Shown piece by piece: positions 16,949 through 26,486 of a DNA stretch of 64,000 nt. Under the pieces are notes generated by a model that worked only from the letters and a program-made list of their open reading frames with translations, searched no databases and was not told the origin of the DNA. The translations under genes and the position numbers were made by a program. Numbering within the stretch: the stretch's first letter is position 1; the number at the start of each line of letters is the position of its first letter. Origin of the DNA: CAMCXE01 sp036520615 (GTDB taxonomy: Bacteria; Pseudomonadota; Gammaproteobacteria; Pseudomonadales; Cellvibrionaceae); contig DATDJI010000085.1 in the NCBI GenBank assembly GCA_036520615.1, positions 46,440-110,439 of the forward strand, written 5' to 3'.

Positions 16949-19399
16949 ATGGAATTGTTTTTCGGTATAGATCTTGGCACGTCTAATTCGGCTATAGCCT
17001 GTTTCGACGGCACGCAATTGAGCGTAATTCCTAATAGCCGCGGCGAAGGCAATACCCCATCTATCGTGCGCTTTACTGAACATTCGGTAATTGTCGGTGC
17101 TAAAGCGCAGAATTTTTTATTTAAAGACTCTTTACATACACATAAAGAATTTAAACGTTTAATGGGCACCCAGGTTAAAACTAACCCGGATAGTTTTGGT
17201 AATACTTATACCGCTGAGCAATTATCCAGCGAAATATTAAAAGCGCTGCGCCAGGATGCGGTTAAATTTAAAGAATGTGCGCCTGATAATGTGGTTGTTA
17301 CCGTGCCTGCATTATTCGAACTGCCGCAGAGTAATGCCACGGCAGAAGCTGGCCGCTTAGCAGGATTTAAAAAAGTTGAATTATTACCCGAGCCTGTGGC
17401 GTCTGCTTTAGCTGCAGGTTGGAGCGATCAAGATAATACTCAGGCGTGGTTAGTATTTGATTTAGGGGGCGGCACGTTTGATGTTTCATTGGTGGAATCG
17501 CGCGATGGTTTATTGCGTGTAGTGGGCCACGATGGGGATAATTTTTTAGGCGGCCGTGATATTGACCGCATATTGGTTGAGTGGTTGCTGAATAAATTAC
17601 GCGATGAAAAATCCATTGTAATAAATCCAGACCAATCCGAGCATATCAGTATATTGCGTCATTTATATCAAGAAGTTGAAAAAGCAAAAATTCGCTTATC
17701 AACACAAGAGCGCACGTCAATTGAATTGGATTTTGATTGGTACGATGATTATGTGGAAGTGGATTTTTTATTATCGCGCACTGAGCTAGAGAGTTTAATT
17801 GCACCGATTGTGGAGCGCGCCATTGAGGTGTGTTTGCGTTTAATTAGCCAACAGGGGTTACAGCGTGAGCAAATTAGCCGTGTAGTTTTAGTAGGTGGGC
17901 CTGCTCATATGCCGGTAATTAAAACCCGCGTAGCGGCAGAATTAGCTCCGATTGCCGAGGGCAATGGCGACCCTATGACACTCGTGGCTCGCGGCGCTGC
18001 ATTATATGCAGCTACGATTGGCTTTAAAAATAACCCACAGATTGAAGCGGCTGAACAGGCGCGGGCGTCTAAAAATGCCTGTGAACTCTGGGTGCAATAC
18101 CCAAGTGTGTGCGCGGATTTGCAACCGGATGTTATGGGGCGGGTGCTTGATGCTAAACAATTTTTACCTGTCCGCGTGCAATTAATTCGCGACGACGGCC
18201 AATGGCAAACTAACGAAATTACTTTGGATGAAAATGGTGTGTTTTTTATTAGCGTGCAATTACAGGCGGCGCGCAATAATCGATTTTTGGTAAAATTATG
18301 CGATAAAAACGGCGCGGTCATTCCTGCCTCGCCCGAATCTATTTCCATCGTGCACGGCCTTACCATTTCAGACCCGCCGTTATCTCGCTCCATAGGTGTG
18401 GCCCTGGCCAACGGGCAGCGCCGCAGTTTTATTGATCGCGGTACACCGCTGCCTGCTAAGCGCACTTTTCTGCAGTATTCAACGGAAACGCTTGTCCCGC
18501 AAACACAACAACAATTAAATATTCCTATTGTGCAAGGTGAGCGCGCGCAGGCGCGTTTTTGCCGCAAAGTAGGTAATTTGGTTATAGCCGCTCACGAATT
18601 ACAGCAACAATTACCTGCAGGCTCACCGATTGAAATAACTATTGAGGTTGACCGCGGTGGTAACTTACGCGCGAGTGCTTTAATTGTCGATCACAACAAA
18701 CTGATAAGCGCTGTGGCAGAATTATTAACACCCAGTGCGGACCCGCAAGTGTTGCAATTAAATTTTAACCAGGTGCAGTCTCGCGTTATGCAACAACAGC
18801 GCGAAGCTTTTGCTCGGCACGATCAAAACGCAATTGCCGCGCTGGACCAGCTGGCAAAAAAATTACACGCAATCGGTAAAGATTTGGTTTTAGCCTGTAA
18901 TGATCAGGATGCGGCTCTTCGCGCACAGCGCAACTTAATGGAAGTCGAAGCCGACCTAGAAGCCTTTGAAACGCGCGACCAGCTGGATGAATTATTGAGC
19001 GAATGTGAAATAGTCTATTTAAACACGCGCTACCAAGTTGATAACTACGGCAACGAAATTGAAAAGAAAATGCTTGCCGATTGTGAAATGCGCTTTAAAA
19101 AAGCTCTAGAATTAAAGCGTGTGCAAGAGGTGGAGCGCTTGATTGAGCAGATGTCGAATATATTTAATTCCGCCTACAGGCGCAACCCAGAGTTTTGGGC
19201 GGATCAGTTCCACGCTATTAGCTCGCGTATTCATGAAGCTACGAATATTAGCCGGGCGAATGTGTTGGTTGCGGAAGGCCGCAGCTATTTAGCCAATTCC
19301 AATAAGGCGGCGCTGGAATCCTGCGTGCGCCAGTTGTGGAATTTAATTCCCGATGCGCGAGTTGCCGGTGAGCAAAACCATCAATCCGGTATTCAATAA
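16949..19399 (+). CDS. Non-canonical Hsp70 family protein
   Basis: The 816-residue protein has a complete Hsp70 ATPase domain: phosphate-1 GIDLGTSNS (6-14), connect VTVPALF, phosphate-2 VFDLGGGTFDV (about 168-178), adenosine motif VVLVGGPAHMP (about 312-322). About 100 residues of beta-rich sequence (about 365-468) are inserted before a divergent substrate-binding beta domain (PPLSRSIGVALANGQRRSF.. to ITIEVDRGGNLRASA, about 472-580). A long coiled-coil-like C-terminus of about 230 residues follows. It is much longer than DnaK (about 640) or HscC (about 560). It lies 45 bp upstream of a J-like protein and a membrane protein, which suggests one dedicated chaperone unit. Confidence 0.88.
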   Translation: MELFFGIDLGTSNSAIACFDGTQLSVIPNSRGEGNTPSIVRFTEHSVIVGAKAQNFLFKDSLHTHKEFKRLMGTQVKTNPDSFGNTYTAEQLSSEILKALRQDAVKFKECAPDNVVVTVPALFELPQSNATAEAGRLAGFKKVELLPEPVASALAAGWSDQDNTQAWLVFDLGGGTFDVSLVESRDGLLRVVGHDGDNFLGGRDIDRILVEWLLNKLRDEKSIVINPDQSEHISILRHLYQEVEKAKIRLSTQERTSIELDFDWYDDYVEVDFLLSRTELESLIAPIVERAIEVCLRLISQQGLQREQISRVVLVGGPAHMPVIKTRVAAELAPIAEGNGDPMTLVARGAALYAATIGFKNNPQIEAAEQARASKNACELWVQYPSVCADLQPDVMGRVLDAKQFLPVRVQLIRDDGQWQTNEITLDENGVFFISVQLQAARNNRFLVKLCDKNGAVIPASPESISIVHGLTISDPPLSRSIGVALANGQRRSFIDRGTPLPAKRTFLQYSTETLVPQTQQQLNIPIVQGERAQARFCRKVGNLVIAAHELQQQLPAGSPIEITIEVDRGGNLRASALIVDHNKLISAVAELLTPSADPQVLQLNFNQVQSRVMQQQREAFARHDQNAIAALDQLAKKLHAIGKDLVLACNDQDAALRAQRNLMEVEADLEAFETRDQLDELLSECEIVYLNTRYQVDNYGNEIEKKMLADCEMRFKKALELKRVQEVERLIEQMSNIFNSAYRRNPEFWADQFHAISSRIHEATNISRANVLVAEGRSYLANSNKAALESCVRQLWNLIPDARVAGEQNHQSGIQ

Positions 19400-19444
19400 A
19401 ATACCTAGGTCGGTAATAATAAAATTTATAGGTCAATTGTGTAA

Positions 19445-19789
19445 ATGACTACGGAATTTAGTGCTACGCCTGTGTTTTCTGCCTGGCCATTTTGGGTGTT
19501 GGAAATTGATCCGACGGCGGATAATCGCGCCATTGAAAAAGCCTATCAAAAATTAGTTAATAGCCTGCAGCTTAAAATTGCCAACACCGAACAGTTTATG
19601 ACCCCGCTGGGCCTGCGCGTGCGCGATGAATTTATGTTGCGCGAAGCGCGTGCCGTTCTTACCGACCCAGATAAGCGTGTATTAGCGGAATTTTGGTATA
19701 TGCCAGCGGAGCAGCTTGCGGTGCAGGCAAAGCCTGATTTGGTGAATGAGCAGCCAATTAACTGGCATTCAGTTTTAAAGGCATATTAA
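19445..19789 (+). CDS. J-like (DnaJ-related) protein lacking HPD
   Basis: The 114-residue protein shows a J-domain outline: FWVLEIDPTADNRAIEKAYQKL for the start and helices I-II, and LREARAVLTDPDKR for helix III and its end, where typical J-proteins read EAY.VLSDP.KR. The HPD tripeptide that triggers Hsp70 ATP hydrolysis is missing (NSLQLK is there instead), and the loop is longer. It is therefore J-like, possibly a binding adaptor rather than an activator. It sits between the Hsp70 gene and a membrane-protein gene whose ATG overlaps its stop (TAATG), so it is translationally coupled. Confidence 0.7.
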   Translation: MTTEFSATPVFSAWPFWVLEIDPTADNRAIEKAYQKLVNSLQLKIANTEQFMTPLGLRVRDEFMLREARAVLTDPDKRVLAEFWYMPAEQLAVQAKPDLVNEQPINWHSVLKAY

Positions 19790-21216
19790 TGGGCGGCGCA
19801 CTAGGATTATTAATTTTTGGTTATTTTATTGTAAAGCATATTCGTAAAAATGGGCTTACGCCTGACCGTACGAACCCGCCCACTGCTGACAAATTTATAT
19901 GGATCTGGCTTGCCTATTTCGCACTCGCCACATTTATATTTGTGGCCATTTTTACTGCCCAACAATACGACCGCTTATTTGTCTATAGCGGTACCGTCAT
20001 ATTATCGCTGGGCCTGGTTATATTATTTCCATTAGTGTTTGCCCAGGTTGCCGTCTATTTCGGTCGCGTTAAAATGAGTTATTACTTAGGGCGTATTGCC
20101 TATTTACTGCATCGCGAGGATGTGTTTGCCGGTGCATTGTATTACGGTTGGCGCGCGCTTAAGCGTGTAAAACCACAGGATAAAGAGCGCGAAGCGCGCT
20201 GGCTGCAGCAGCGCCTGGCAGCACACACAGATACGTTAGGCTCTGGCGCCATGTTGACGCATGCGTTGTTAAAATCTGAAGCCCTTAATTATAAAGATTT
20301 GCGTGCGCACTTTAATTTTTTACAAGGCCTGAATAAAAATTGGATTCCAGCTAATTTAGCCCGTCGCCTATTTCGCGTTATTTTAGCCAATGCGTGTACC
20401 GAGGGCGATTTTAATGAAATCCGCGTGCAAGCACGTTATTGGCAACTGGTAGGCAGCAACCCTTTTGCACAATGGGTGGATATGTATCATTGGTCGTTAG
20501 GCGTGGAAAAAGTACCTTTTTTAATGCGAGTAAAAATTGCCTGGCTGAATTTACGTGTAGGCCATGGCACTTTAAAAAATCATCTGCTGCAGTTAAAAAA
20601 CTCTGTAGTTGTTGCTGCGCCCGAATCCTATTCATTTGCCGAATTAAAACAAATTGAAGTGAGCCTGCATACAGGCGCGCAAACCAATGCTGAGCCATTG
20701 AATGCAGCCTGGCGCCATTATTTATCAACACAGGCCGCCGATGAATGGATGCCTAGAATCCGAGCGTTGGGCTGTTTTAATGGGCAGGCTGTGTATGAGC
20801 GATTAGAAAGGTCAGTGCAGGATTTAATTAGCCTGCGCTCGGGCGAGGGTGATTTGGAAAGTGAAGCGGCCATGCAGCAGCGGGAGAATTCATTTAAATT
20901 ATTGCAAATAAAAATTGCCGCAATGGTGAACCGAACAGAACATCATAAACTGATGACGGGTATTCAAGAATATGAAGAATTTTTAGCTATAGTGCGTGTA
21001 GCTGAGCGTTTGGGCAAAAATGAACAGACGCGCGCGCAAGCGTTTTTTCACATGCGCTCGCCCTGTTGGAACTGGATAGCCGAAATGTGGAATAACAAAA
21101 AAGATAGGCCACTGGCCTATCTCGCGGGGAATTATCTTGCGCCCTTAGCAAAACAATTTGGCGATACTGAAGCGTTTGATTTTTTCACTGGCATTGTAAC
21201 TAATCGTTTTAGTTAA
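19789..21216 (+). CDS. Membrane protein of unknown function in Hsp70/J-like unit
   Basis: The 475-residue protein has three hydrophobic segments near the N-terminus (about 2-15, 37-56 and 66-90). A long helical, probably cytoplasmic region of about 380 residues follows, without recognised motifs; its many Trp/Tyr/Leu and RALKRV-type helices recall TPR-like folds. It is coupled to the J-like gene by a one-base overlap. I do not recognise the family. The context suggests it anchors or is served by the Hsp70/J-like pair at the membrane. Confidence 0.75.
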   Translation: MGGALGLLIFGYFIVKHIRKNGLTPDRTNPPTADKFIWIWLAYFALATFIFVAIFTAQQYDRLFVYSGTVILSLGLVILFPLVFAQVAVYFGRVKMSYYLGRIAYLLHREDVFAGALYYGWRALKRVKPQDKEREARWLQQRLAAHTDTLGSGAMLTHALLKSEALNYKDLRAHFNFLQGLNKNWIPANLARRLFRVILANACTEGDFNEIRVQARYWQLVGSNPFAQWVDMYHWSLGVEKVPFLMRVKIAWLNLRVGHGTLKNHLLQLKNSVVVAAPESYSFAELKQIEVSLHTGAQTNAEPLNAAWRHYLSTQAADEWMPRIRALGCFNGQAVYERLERSVQDLISLRSGEGDLESEAAMQQRENSFKLLQIKIAAMVNRTEHHKLMTGIQEYEEFLAIVRVAERLGKNEQTRAQAFFHMRSPCWNWIAEMWNNKKDRPLAYLAGNYLAPLAKQFGDTEAFDFFTGIVTNRFS

Positions 21217-21269
21217 AATCCTGCAGTTGCAGTATTGGTAAATCAACCGCTCAATACGCAGTTTAATTA

Positions 21270-21605
21270 TTAATTCGCTTTTTTAACAAATTCCGACTTT
21301 AACGACATAGCCCCGACGCCATCAATTTTGCAGTCGATATCATGGTCGCCATCGACTATGCGAATGCCTTTAACTTTGGTGCCCACTTTGATTACCAGTG
21401 ACGAACCTTTAACTTTTAAGTCTTTAATAACCGTGACACTATCGCCGTCATTTAACACTGTGCCGAATGCATCGCGCACTTGGCGAGCGTTTGAGGCCTC
21501 TGCAGGAGTTTCACTCCATTCGTGTGCGCATTCAGGGCAGATGTACAGCCCGCCGTCTTCATAGGTGAATGCGGATTTGCAAAGGGGGCAGGGAGGTAAA
21601 CTCAT
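21270..21605 (-). CDS. yjdM: YjdM (PhnA) family zinc-ribbon protein
   Basis: This 111-residue protein is collinear with E. coli YjdM (formerly PhnA). The zinc ribbon CPLC..(x)..CPECAHEW lies at about residues 6-30, and the KOW-like C-terminal domain carries DGDSVTVIKDLKVKGSS, KVGTKVKGIR and DCKIDGVG.M.LKSEFVKK. ATG 21605 (MSLPPCPLC) matches the family start; the longer frame begins in the promoter region of the divergent gene. Despite the old name it is not part of phosphonate degradation, and its function is unsettled. It is divergent from the SpmA/SpmB-like gene, 84 bp apart. Confidence 0.92.
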   Translation of the reverse strand: MSLPPCPLCKSAFTYEDGGLYICPECAHEWSETPAEASNARQVRDAFGTVLNDGDSVTVIKDLKVKGSSLVIKVGTKVKGIRIVDGDHDIDCKIDGVGAMSLKSEFVKKAN

Positions 21606-21689
21606 AAAAAACCTTATTTGTAGAGAGAAAACAATGGGCCCGCAAAGTATAAGGGTTTTGGTGGCAAGCCTAAACCTGCGAAGCACTTT

Positions 21690-22919
21690 ATGTTGAATCA
21701 CATCTGGGCCGGGTTGATTTTGCTGGCACTGCTAAGCGCAGGTGTACAAGCCGGTTTTATGGGCGATGCACAGGTTTTAGAGCGCATGACGCAGGCGCTT
21801 ATTGAGTGCGGTAAATTAGGTTTTGAACTGGCCCTGGGCCTTACCGGCATGCTGTGTTTATGGCTGGGGCTGCTCGCCATTGCGGAAGCTGCGGGCCTCG
21901 TAGCGTTATTATCCAAAACGCTGCGGCCACTGTTTACACACTTGTTCCCGCAAGTGCCGCAGGACCACCCGGCCATGGGCAGCATGAGTTTAAATATCGC
22001 CGCCAACATGCTGGGCCTGGATAACGCCGCCACGCCCCTTGGGTTAAAAGCCATGGCGCAATTACAAAGCCTTAACCCACATCCTGAGCGCGCAACTGCG
22101 GCGCAAACTTTATTTTTAGTAATTAATACCGCCTCGGTAACTTTATTACCGGTAAGTGTGCTCACCTACCGTGCGCAATTGGGCGCGGCGCATCCCGCAG
22201 ATGTATTTTTGCCATTATTATTAACCAGCCTCAGCGCAACATTAATTGGCGTTATTGCGGCGGGCTTTTGCCTGCGCCTGCAGCTGCGCCACCCGGTGGT
22301 ATTAGCCTTTGGTCTTGGTCTGCTGGGTTTAATTGCAGCTGTGAGTTTAACTATGCATGGCGCGAGCGCTGAAGCCATGCAGCAATATTCTCAATATTTT
22401 AGCCAAAGCCTGTTATTGTTTACCGTTGTATTATTTTTATTGGCGGGATTAATTAAAAAAGTGCCTGTGTATGAGGTCTTTATCACGGGTGCGAAAGAAG
22501 GCTTCGCCACCGCCGTGCAATTAATTCCCTATTTAGTGGCGATGTTTTTAGCCATTAGTTTGCTGCGCGCCAGCGGTAGTTTGGATTTAATTCTGCAAGT
22601 AGTAAAAAGCGGTGTAACTTTTTTGGGTTTTGATACGCGCTGGGTGGATGCACTACCCACAATGATATTAAAAAGCCTCTCCGGCAGCGGAGCACGCGCA
22701 AGTATGCTTGATGTTATGCGTGTACACGGGGCGGATTCTTTTGCTGGGCGGTTGGTGAGTATTATTCAGGGCAGTAGTGAAACTACTTTTTATGTATTGA
22801 CGGTTTATTTTGGTTCTGTGGGTATTCGTCGTTGTGGTGTGGCTTTGGGGTGTGCGTTAGTGGCGGATGTTGCGGCGGCGGTGTTGGGGGTTGTTTATTG
22901 TTATGGGTTTTTTGGGTGA
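21690..22919 (+). CDS. Nucleoside-recognition (Gate) domain protein, SpmA/SpmB-like fusion
   Basis: The 409-residue integral membrane protein has two homologous Gate halves. The N-terminal SpmA-like half holds SMSLNIAANMLGLDNAATPLGLKAM (in two pieces, about 97-121). The C-terminal SpmB-like half holds YEVFITGAKEGFATAVQLIPYLVAM and later GSSETTFYVLTVYFGSVGI. Separate SpmA and SpmB occur in spore formers; fused forms are common in Gammaproteobacteria and are of unknown transport or peptidoglycan-related function. It begins at ATG 21690. The gene ends in G-rich codons before a 200-bp gap that shows nothing further. Confidence 0.88.
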   Translation: MLNHIWAGLILLALLSAGVQAGFMGDAQVLERMTQALIECGKLGFELALGLTGMLCLWLGLLAIAEAAGLVALLSKTLRPLFTHLFPQVPQDHPAMGSMSLNIAANMLGLDNAATPLGLKAMAQLQSLNPHPERATAAQTLFLVINTASVTLLPVSVLTYRAQLGAAHPADVFLPLLLTSLSATLIGVIAAGFCLRLQLRHPVVLAFGLGLLGLIAAVSLTMHGASAEAMQQYSQYFSQSLLLFTVVLFLLAGLIKKVPVYEVFITGAKEGFATAVQLIPYLVAMFLAISLLRASGSLDLILQVVKSGVTFLGFDTRWVDALPTMILKSLSGSGARASMLDVMRVHGADSFAGRLVSIIQGSSETTFYVLTVYFGSVGIRRCGVALGCALVADVAAAVLGVVYCYGFFG

Positions 22920-23130
22920 GTTACATTTGAAAATTCTCTACGGAAATAGTCACAATTTGTAGTTTATGCTGGTTTATGTAGTTTTTTCTAAATTTTCCTG
23001 GATCAGTCTAGTAGCCTATCCTCTATATCTACTTAAAATTGCTTACTCATTAATAGAGCTGAAAGACCTTTCCTATCAAATACTAGGCCTTCGAAAATAG
23101 TCAATATCAATTCAATGCTTTACTGATTTA

Positions 23131-26100
23131 TTAAAATTTTCCACCTACTCCCTTAAACTTCTCAACAAAGGCAGCAATCTTTTGGAACACGCTCTGTTTC
23201 TTGGTCAAGTATTGCGGGTTTAACGGGCTCATTTTGGGCAATATGGTATTGAGTTCGGTGCCTGCATCGCTGGCGTACTCTCGTTTGAGCGAGGTGGCGA
23301 TATACCGCAGGGTTTCTTCTTTATTTAAGTTTTCCGCATCGATTAGCGCCTCAGCCTCTCGCTGTTGCTCTGCTTGGGCAAAGGCGAAAAACGCTTCTAT
23401 TACACTGGCTTTGTCACCGATCTGATCCAAGTCGGTTTGATTGATAAAGTCTACTAGCAGGCCTTCTTTAGCCCGGTTGCCGAGACTTGCGCGAATAACT
23501 CTACGCACTTCATCAACTAATTCAGCTTTGCTCGCTGTCTTTTTATGGTGGTCGAAAATCAACCCTAGGATATAGTCCAGATTAATTTCCTGGGATTTAA
23601 GCAAATCGATCTCGAATACCACATCATCCCAATCAATGGTGGATTTTTCCTTTTGCTCTGCGGTTTTTTGACGACGTTGCCAGTCGCGAATATCGTTGTA
23701 GGATGAGCGGTAGTCTTGAATTTTACGTTCAGCAGGAAGGCGAATGGCCTGTAATTCGGCTAGTTTCGTATCATCTAAATAATGCTCGGCTTTAAACGCA
23801 TCAACTGCGGCCGGGTCTGTAATATCTAAGTCTTGCAGCGCTTTCAAACTGGCAAATTCATCATAGTTTTGCAGCACGTTTTCTACGCGCAGATATTCGC
23901 CAAACAACTTTACAAACGCCTTTTTATCGGACTCTTTTTCAATAGTCGTCGGGTCAGGGAAACGCTGTTCTAATTCTTGTACCACGTCCATAAAACCGCG
24001 CCGCGCTTCGCCGGTTAAGGTATCGGTAAAACCTTCCATGTATTCGTTGTAGCTCTTTTCCAGCACTATATTCTTGGTGTTTTTATCACCAAACAGCGTG
24101 ATGGCATCGATGGTCGCCTGTTCTAAATCGCGAAAGGTAACAATGTTGCCGAAGGTTTTGGTGGAATCATAAATCCGATTTGTGCGCGAGTAGGCTTGCA
24201 TTAAGCCGTGAAACCGCAGGTTTTTATCTACAAATAAAGTATTGAGTGTGGGCGCGTCAAAGCCGGTGAGAAACATGCCCACCACTATTAACAGGTCTAT
24301 TTCTTTGGCCTTAACCTGCTTGGCTAGATCCCGATAATAATTCTGGAAGCCATTACTGTCGGTACTAAAATTGGTTTTAAAGAAGGCGTTGTAGTCGCCA
24401 ATTGCCGCGTCTAAAAATTCTTTCGCGCTGCTTTTCAAGGCCGAGACATCGAAGGACTCATCGGCAATATCGCCAACGGCATCTTGCTCTTCATTGGCAG
24501 CGAATGAAAAAATCGTGGCTATTTTGAGTGGTTTGTTTTTATCTTTAAATAAAGGCTCAGCCTGTAGTTTGTTGAGAGATTCATAATAAAACTTAGCGGC
24601 CTCTACACTGCTAACGGCGAACATGGCGTTAAAACCCTTGGCGTTTAGGTGTAAACGATGGGTTTTTTGGCGGTAAGTGTTGAGGATGTATTGGGATATT
24701 TCGCGGATACGCTCTGGGTGAAGCAGGGCTTCTCTATTCTCTGCCGCTGACAGCTTTTTCTCATCGCGCTCGCTTTCTATGGCCTTAAACTGAGGGCGCA
24801 CATCATTGTAATCAACTTTAAATTTAAGCACCTTTTCATCGCGAATGGCATCCGTAATCACATAAGAATGCAATTCACGGCCAAACACGCTGGCTGTGGT
24901 TTCAGCCCCCAATGCGTTTTGCGGGAAAATAGGCGTACCCGTAAAGCCAAATTGGTAGAACCGCTTAAATTTCTTCCGTAGGTTCTTCTGTGCTTCTCCA
25001 AACTGGCTGCGGTGGCATTCGTCAAAAATAAATACCACTTGTTTGTTATAAGTAGGCAAGTCGCCTTCACTTTTCATCAGGTTGTTAAGCTTTTGAATTG
25101 TGGTAACTATAATTTTATTGTCGTCTTTATCTAGGTTGCGCTTGAGCCCTGCAGTGCTGTCGGAACCATTTACGCTATCCGGCGAAAAACGCTGGTATTC
25201 CCGCATGGTTTGGTAGTCCAAATCTTTGCGGTCCACCACAAAAAATACTTTATCGATAAATGGCAGTTCAGTAGCCAAGCGCGCCGCTTTAAAACTGGTG
25301 AGGGTTTTACCAGAGCCGGTGGTATGCCAAATAAAGCCACCGCTTTCTGGCTTGCTCCAGTTTTTCGCCTCATAAGAGCTTTTGATCTTCCACATAATGC
25401 GTTCAGTGGCGGCGATCTGATAGGGGCGCATAACTAATAGCGTATTGCTCACATCAAATACTGAATAATGCAGCAACACGTTCAGCAGCGTATGTTTTTG
25501 GAAAAATGTGACGGTAAAATCTTTTAGATCCTTGATTAAATTGTTATCGGCCTGCGCCCAATTCATGGTGAAGTCGAAGCTGTTTTTATTGCGCGCCGTG
25601 GTATTGGCAAAATAACGGCTATCGGTGCCGTTAGAGATTACAAACAACTGCAAATATTTATACAGCGACTGCTCGCTATTAAAACTCTCTTTACTGTAGC
25701 GGTGCACCTGGTTGAAGGCTTCGCGAATGGCTACGCCACGCTTTTTCAATTCGATTTGAACCAAAGGCAAGCCATTCACCAGAATGGTTACATCGTAACG
25801 ATTTGCGTGGCTGCCCTTTTGTTCAAACTGCTTTATGACCTGTACTTTGTTGCGGGCGATGTTTTTCTTATCAAACAGATAGATGTTTTTAATGCGACCG
25901 TCATCAAACACAAAATCGTGGATATAGTCGTCGTGAACTTTTCGGGTTTTATCAATAATATTATCGCTGGGATTATCTAAATAGGTTTCAACAAACCGTT
26001 GCCATTCACCGTCTAAAAATTCCACACCGTTTAGCGCCTGCAATTGCACCCGAACATTAGCCAGCATAGTGGCGGCGTTATTCACGCTGGGCAGGTATTC

Positions 26101-26244
26101 ATAGCCTTGGTTTTGCAAATCCTGAATAAATTCGCGCTCCAAATCACCTTCGCTCTGGTAGCTTTCTTTAACTTCCCATTCTCTTTTGTATTTATCCAGA
26201 ACAATAAAGTTATTGGATTCGGCAATGGTTTTGTAATCGGTCAT
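23131..26244 (-). CDS. hsdR: Type I restriction enzyme, R (HsdR) subunit
   Basis: The 1037-residue endonuclease/translocase has the nuclease site D151..E165-L-K167 (YDVT..QIELKK). It also has a superfamily 2 motor with Walker A TTGSGKT (about 308-314), DECH box 408-411 and later helicase motifs (FTGTPIF, VGMFLTGFDAP, QAYSRTNR). The C-terminal helical region joins the methylase core. The length is typical. ATG 26244 (MTDYKTIAESN) is preferred; the longer frame needs TTG. It cuts DNA lacking the HsdM/HsdS methylation mark. It is last in the minus-strand hsd cluster, separated from hsdM and hsdS by prrC-like and AlbA-like genes. Confidence 0.95.
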   Translation of the reverse strand: MTDYKTIAESNNFIVLDKYKREWEVKESYQSEGDLEREFIQDLQNQGYEYLPSVNNAATMLANVRVQLQALNGVEFLDGEWQRFVETYLDNPSDNIIDKTRKVHDDYIHDFVFDDGRIKNIYLFDKKNIARNKVQVIKQFEQKGSHANRYDVTILVNGLPLVQIELKKRGVAIREAFNQVHRYSKESFNSEQSLYKYLQLFVISNGTDSRYFANTTARNKNSFDFTMNWAQADNNLIKDLKDFTVTFFQKHTLLNVLLHYSVFDVSNTLLVMRPYQIAATERIMWKIKSSYEAKNWSKPESGGFIWHTTGSGKTLTSFKAARLATELPFIDKVFFVVDRKDLDYQTMREYQRFSPDSVNGSDSTAGLKRNLDKDDNKIIVTTIQKLNNLMKSEGDLPTYNKQVVFIFDECHRSQFGEAQKNLRKKFKRFYQFGFTGTPIFPQNALGAETTASVFGRELHSYVITDAIRDEKVLKFKVDYNDVRPQFKAIESERDEKKLSAAENREALLHPERIREISQYILNTYRQKTHRLHLNAKGFNAMFAVSSVEAAKFYYESLNKLQAEPLFKDKNKPLKIATIFSFAANEEQDAVGDIADESFDVSALKSSAKEFLDAAIGDYNAFFKTNFSTDSNGFQNYYRDLAKQVKAKEIDLLIVVGMFLTGFDAPTLNTLFVDKNLRFHGLMQAYSRTNRIYDSTKTFGNIVTFRDLEQATIDAITLFGDKNTKNIVLEKSYNEYMEGFTDTLTGEARRGFMDVVQELEQRFPDPTTIEKESDKKAFVKLFGEYLRVENVLQNYDEFASLKALQDLDITDPAAVDAFKAEHYLDDTKLAELQAIRLPAERKIQDYRSSYNDIRDWQRRQKTAEQKEKSTIDWDDVVFEIDLLKSQEINLDYILGLIFDHHKKTASKAELVDEVRRVIRASLGNRAKEGLLVDFINQTDLDQIGDKASVIEAFFAFAQAEQQREAEALIDAENLNKEETLRYIATSLKREYASDAGTELNTILPKMSPLNPQYLTKKQSVFQKIAAFVEKFKGVGGKF

Positions 26245-26486
26245 TGGTTTGATTCCAAGTATCCATTTATATAGGGACAATTTGACCCTTTGTAGGTCGC
26301 ATTTTTAGTTTCAGCGAGTTGGTGATGCTAAGTGCACCACTATGTTCCGGTTGCTCTTTTCTGCAACTATTCGGTAAGTCGTCTTTCAATATGGCTTCTC
26401 TTTGTAATTCTTTCGCTTACCTGTAGTGCAAAGAGACATAATGTATTGATATCTATATGTTTTTTGAAAGCTCTCTTTGTAAGTCT

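Noticed and set aside
16776..16970. 64-codon frame upstream of the Hsp70 gene
   Set aside because: It runs into the Hsp70 gene in another phase and shows no domain or good start signal.
17905..18567. 220-codon antisense frame inside the Hsp70 gene
   Set aside because: Composition is Arg/Cys/Ser-rich as expected of a shadow frame, while the sense strand has clear Hsp70 motifs.
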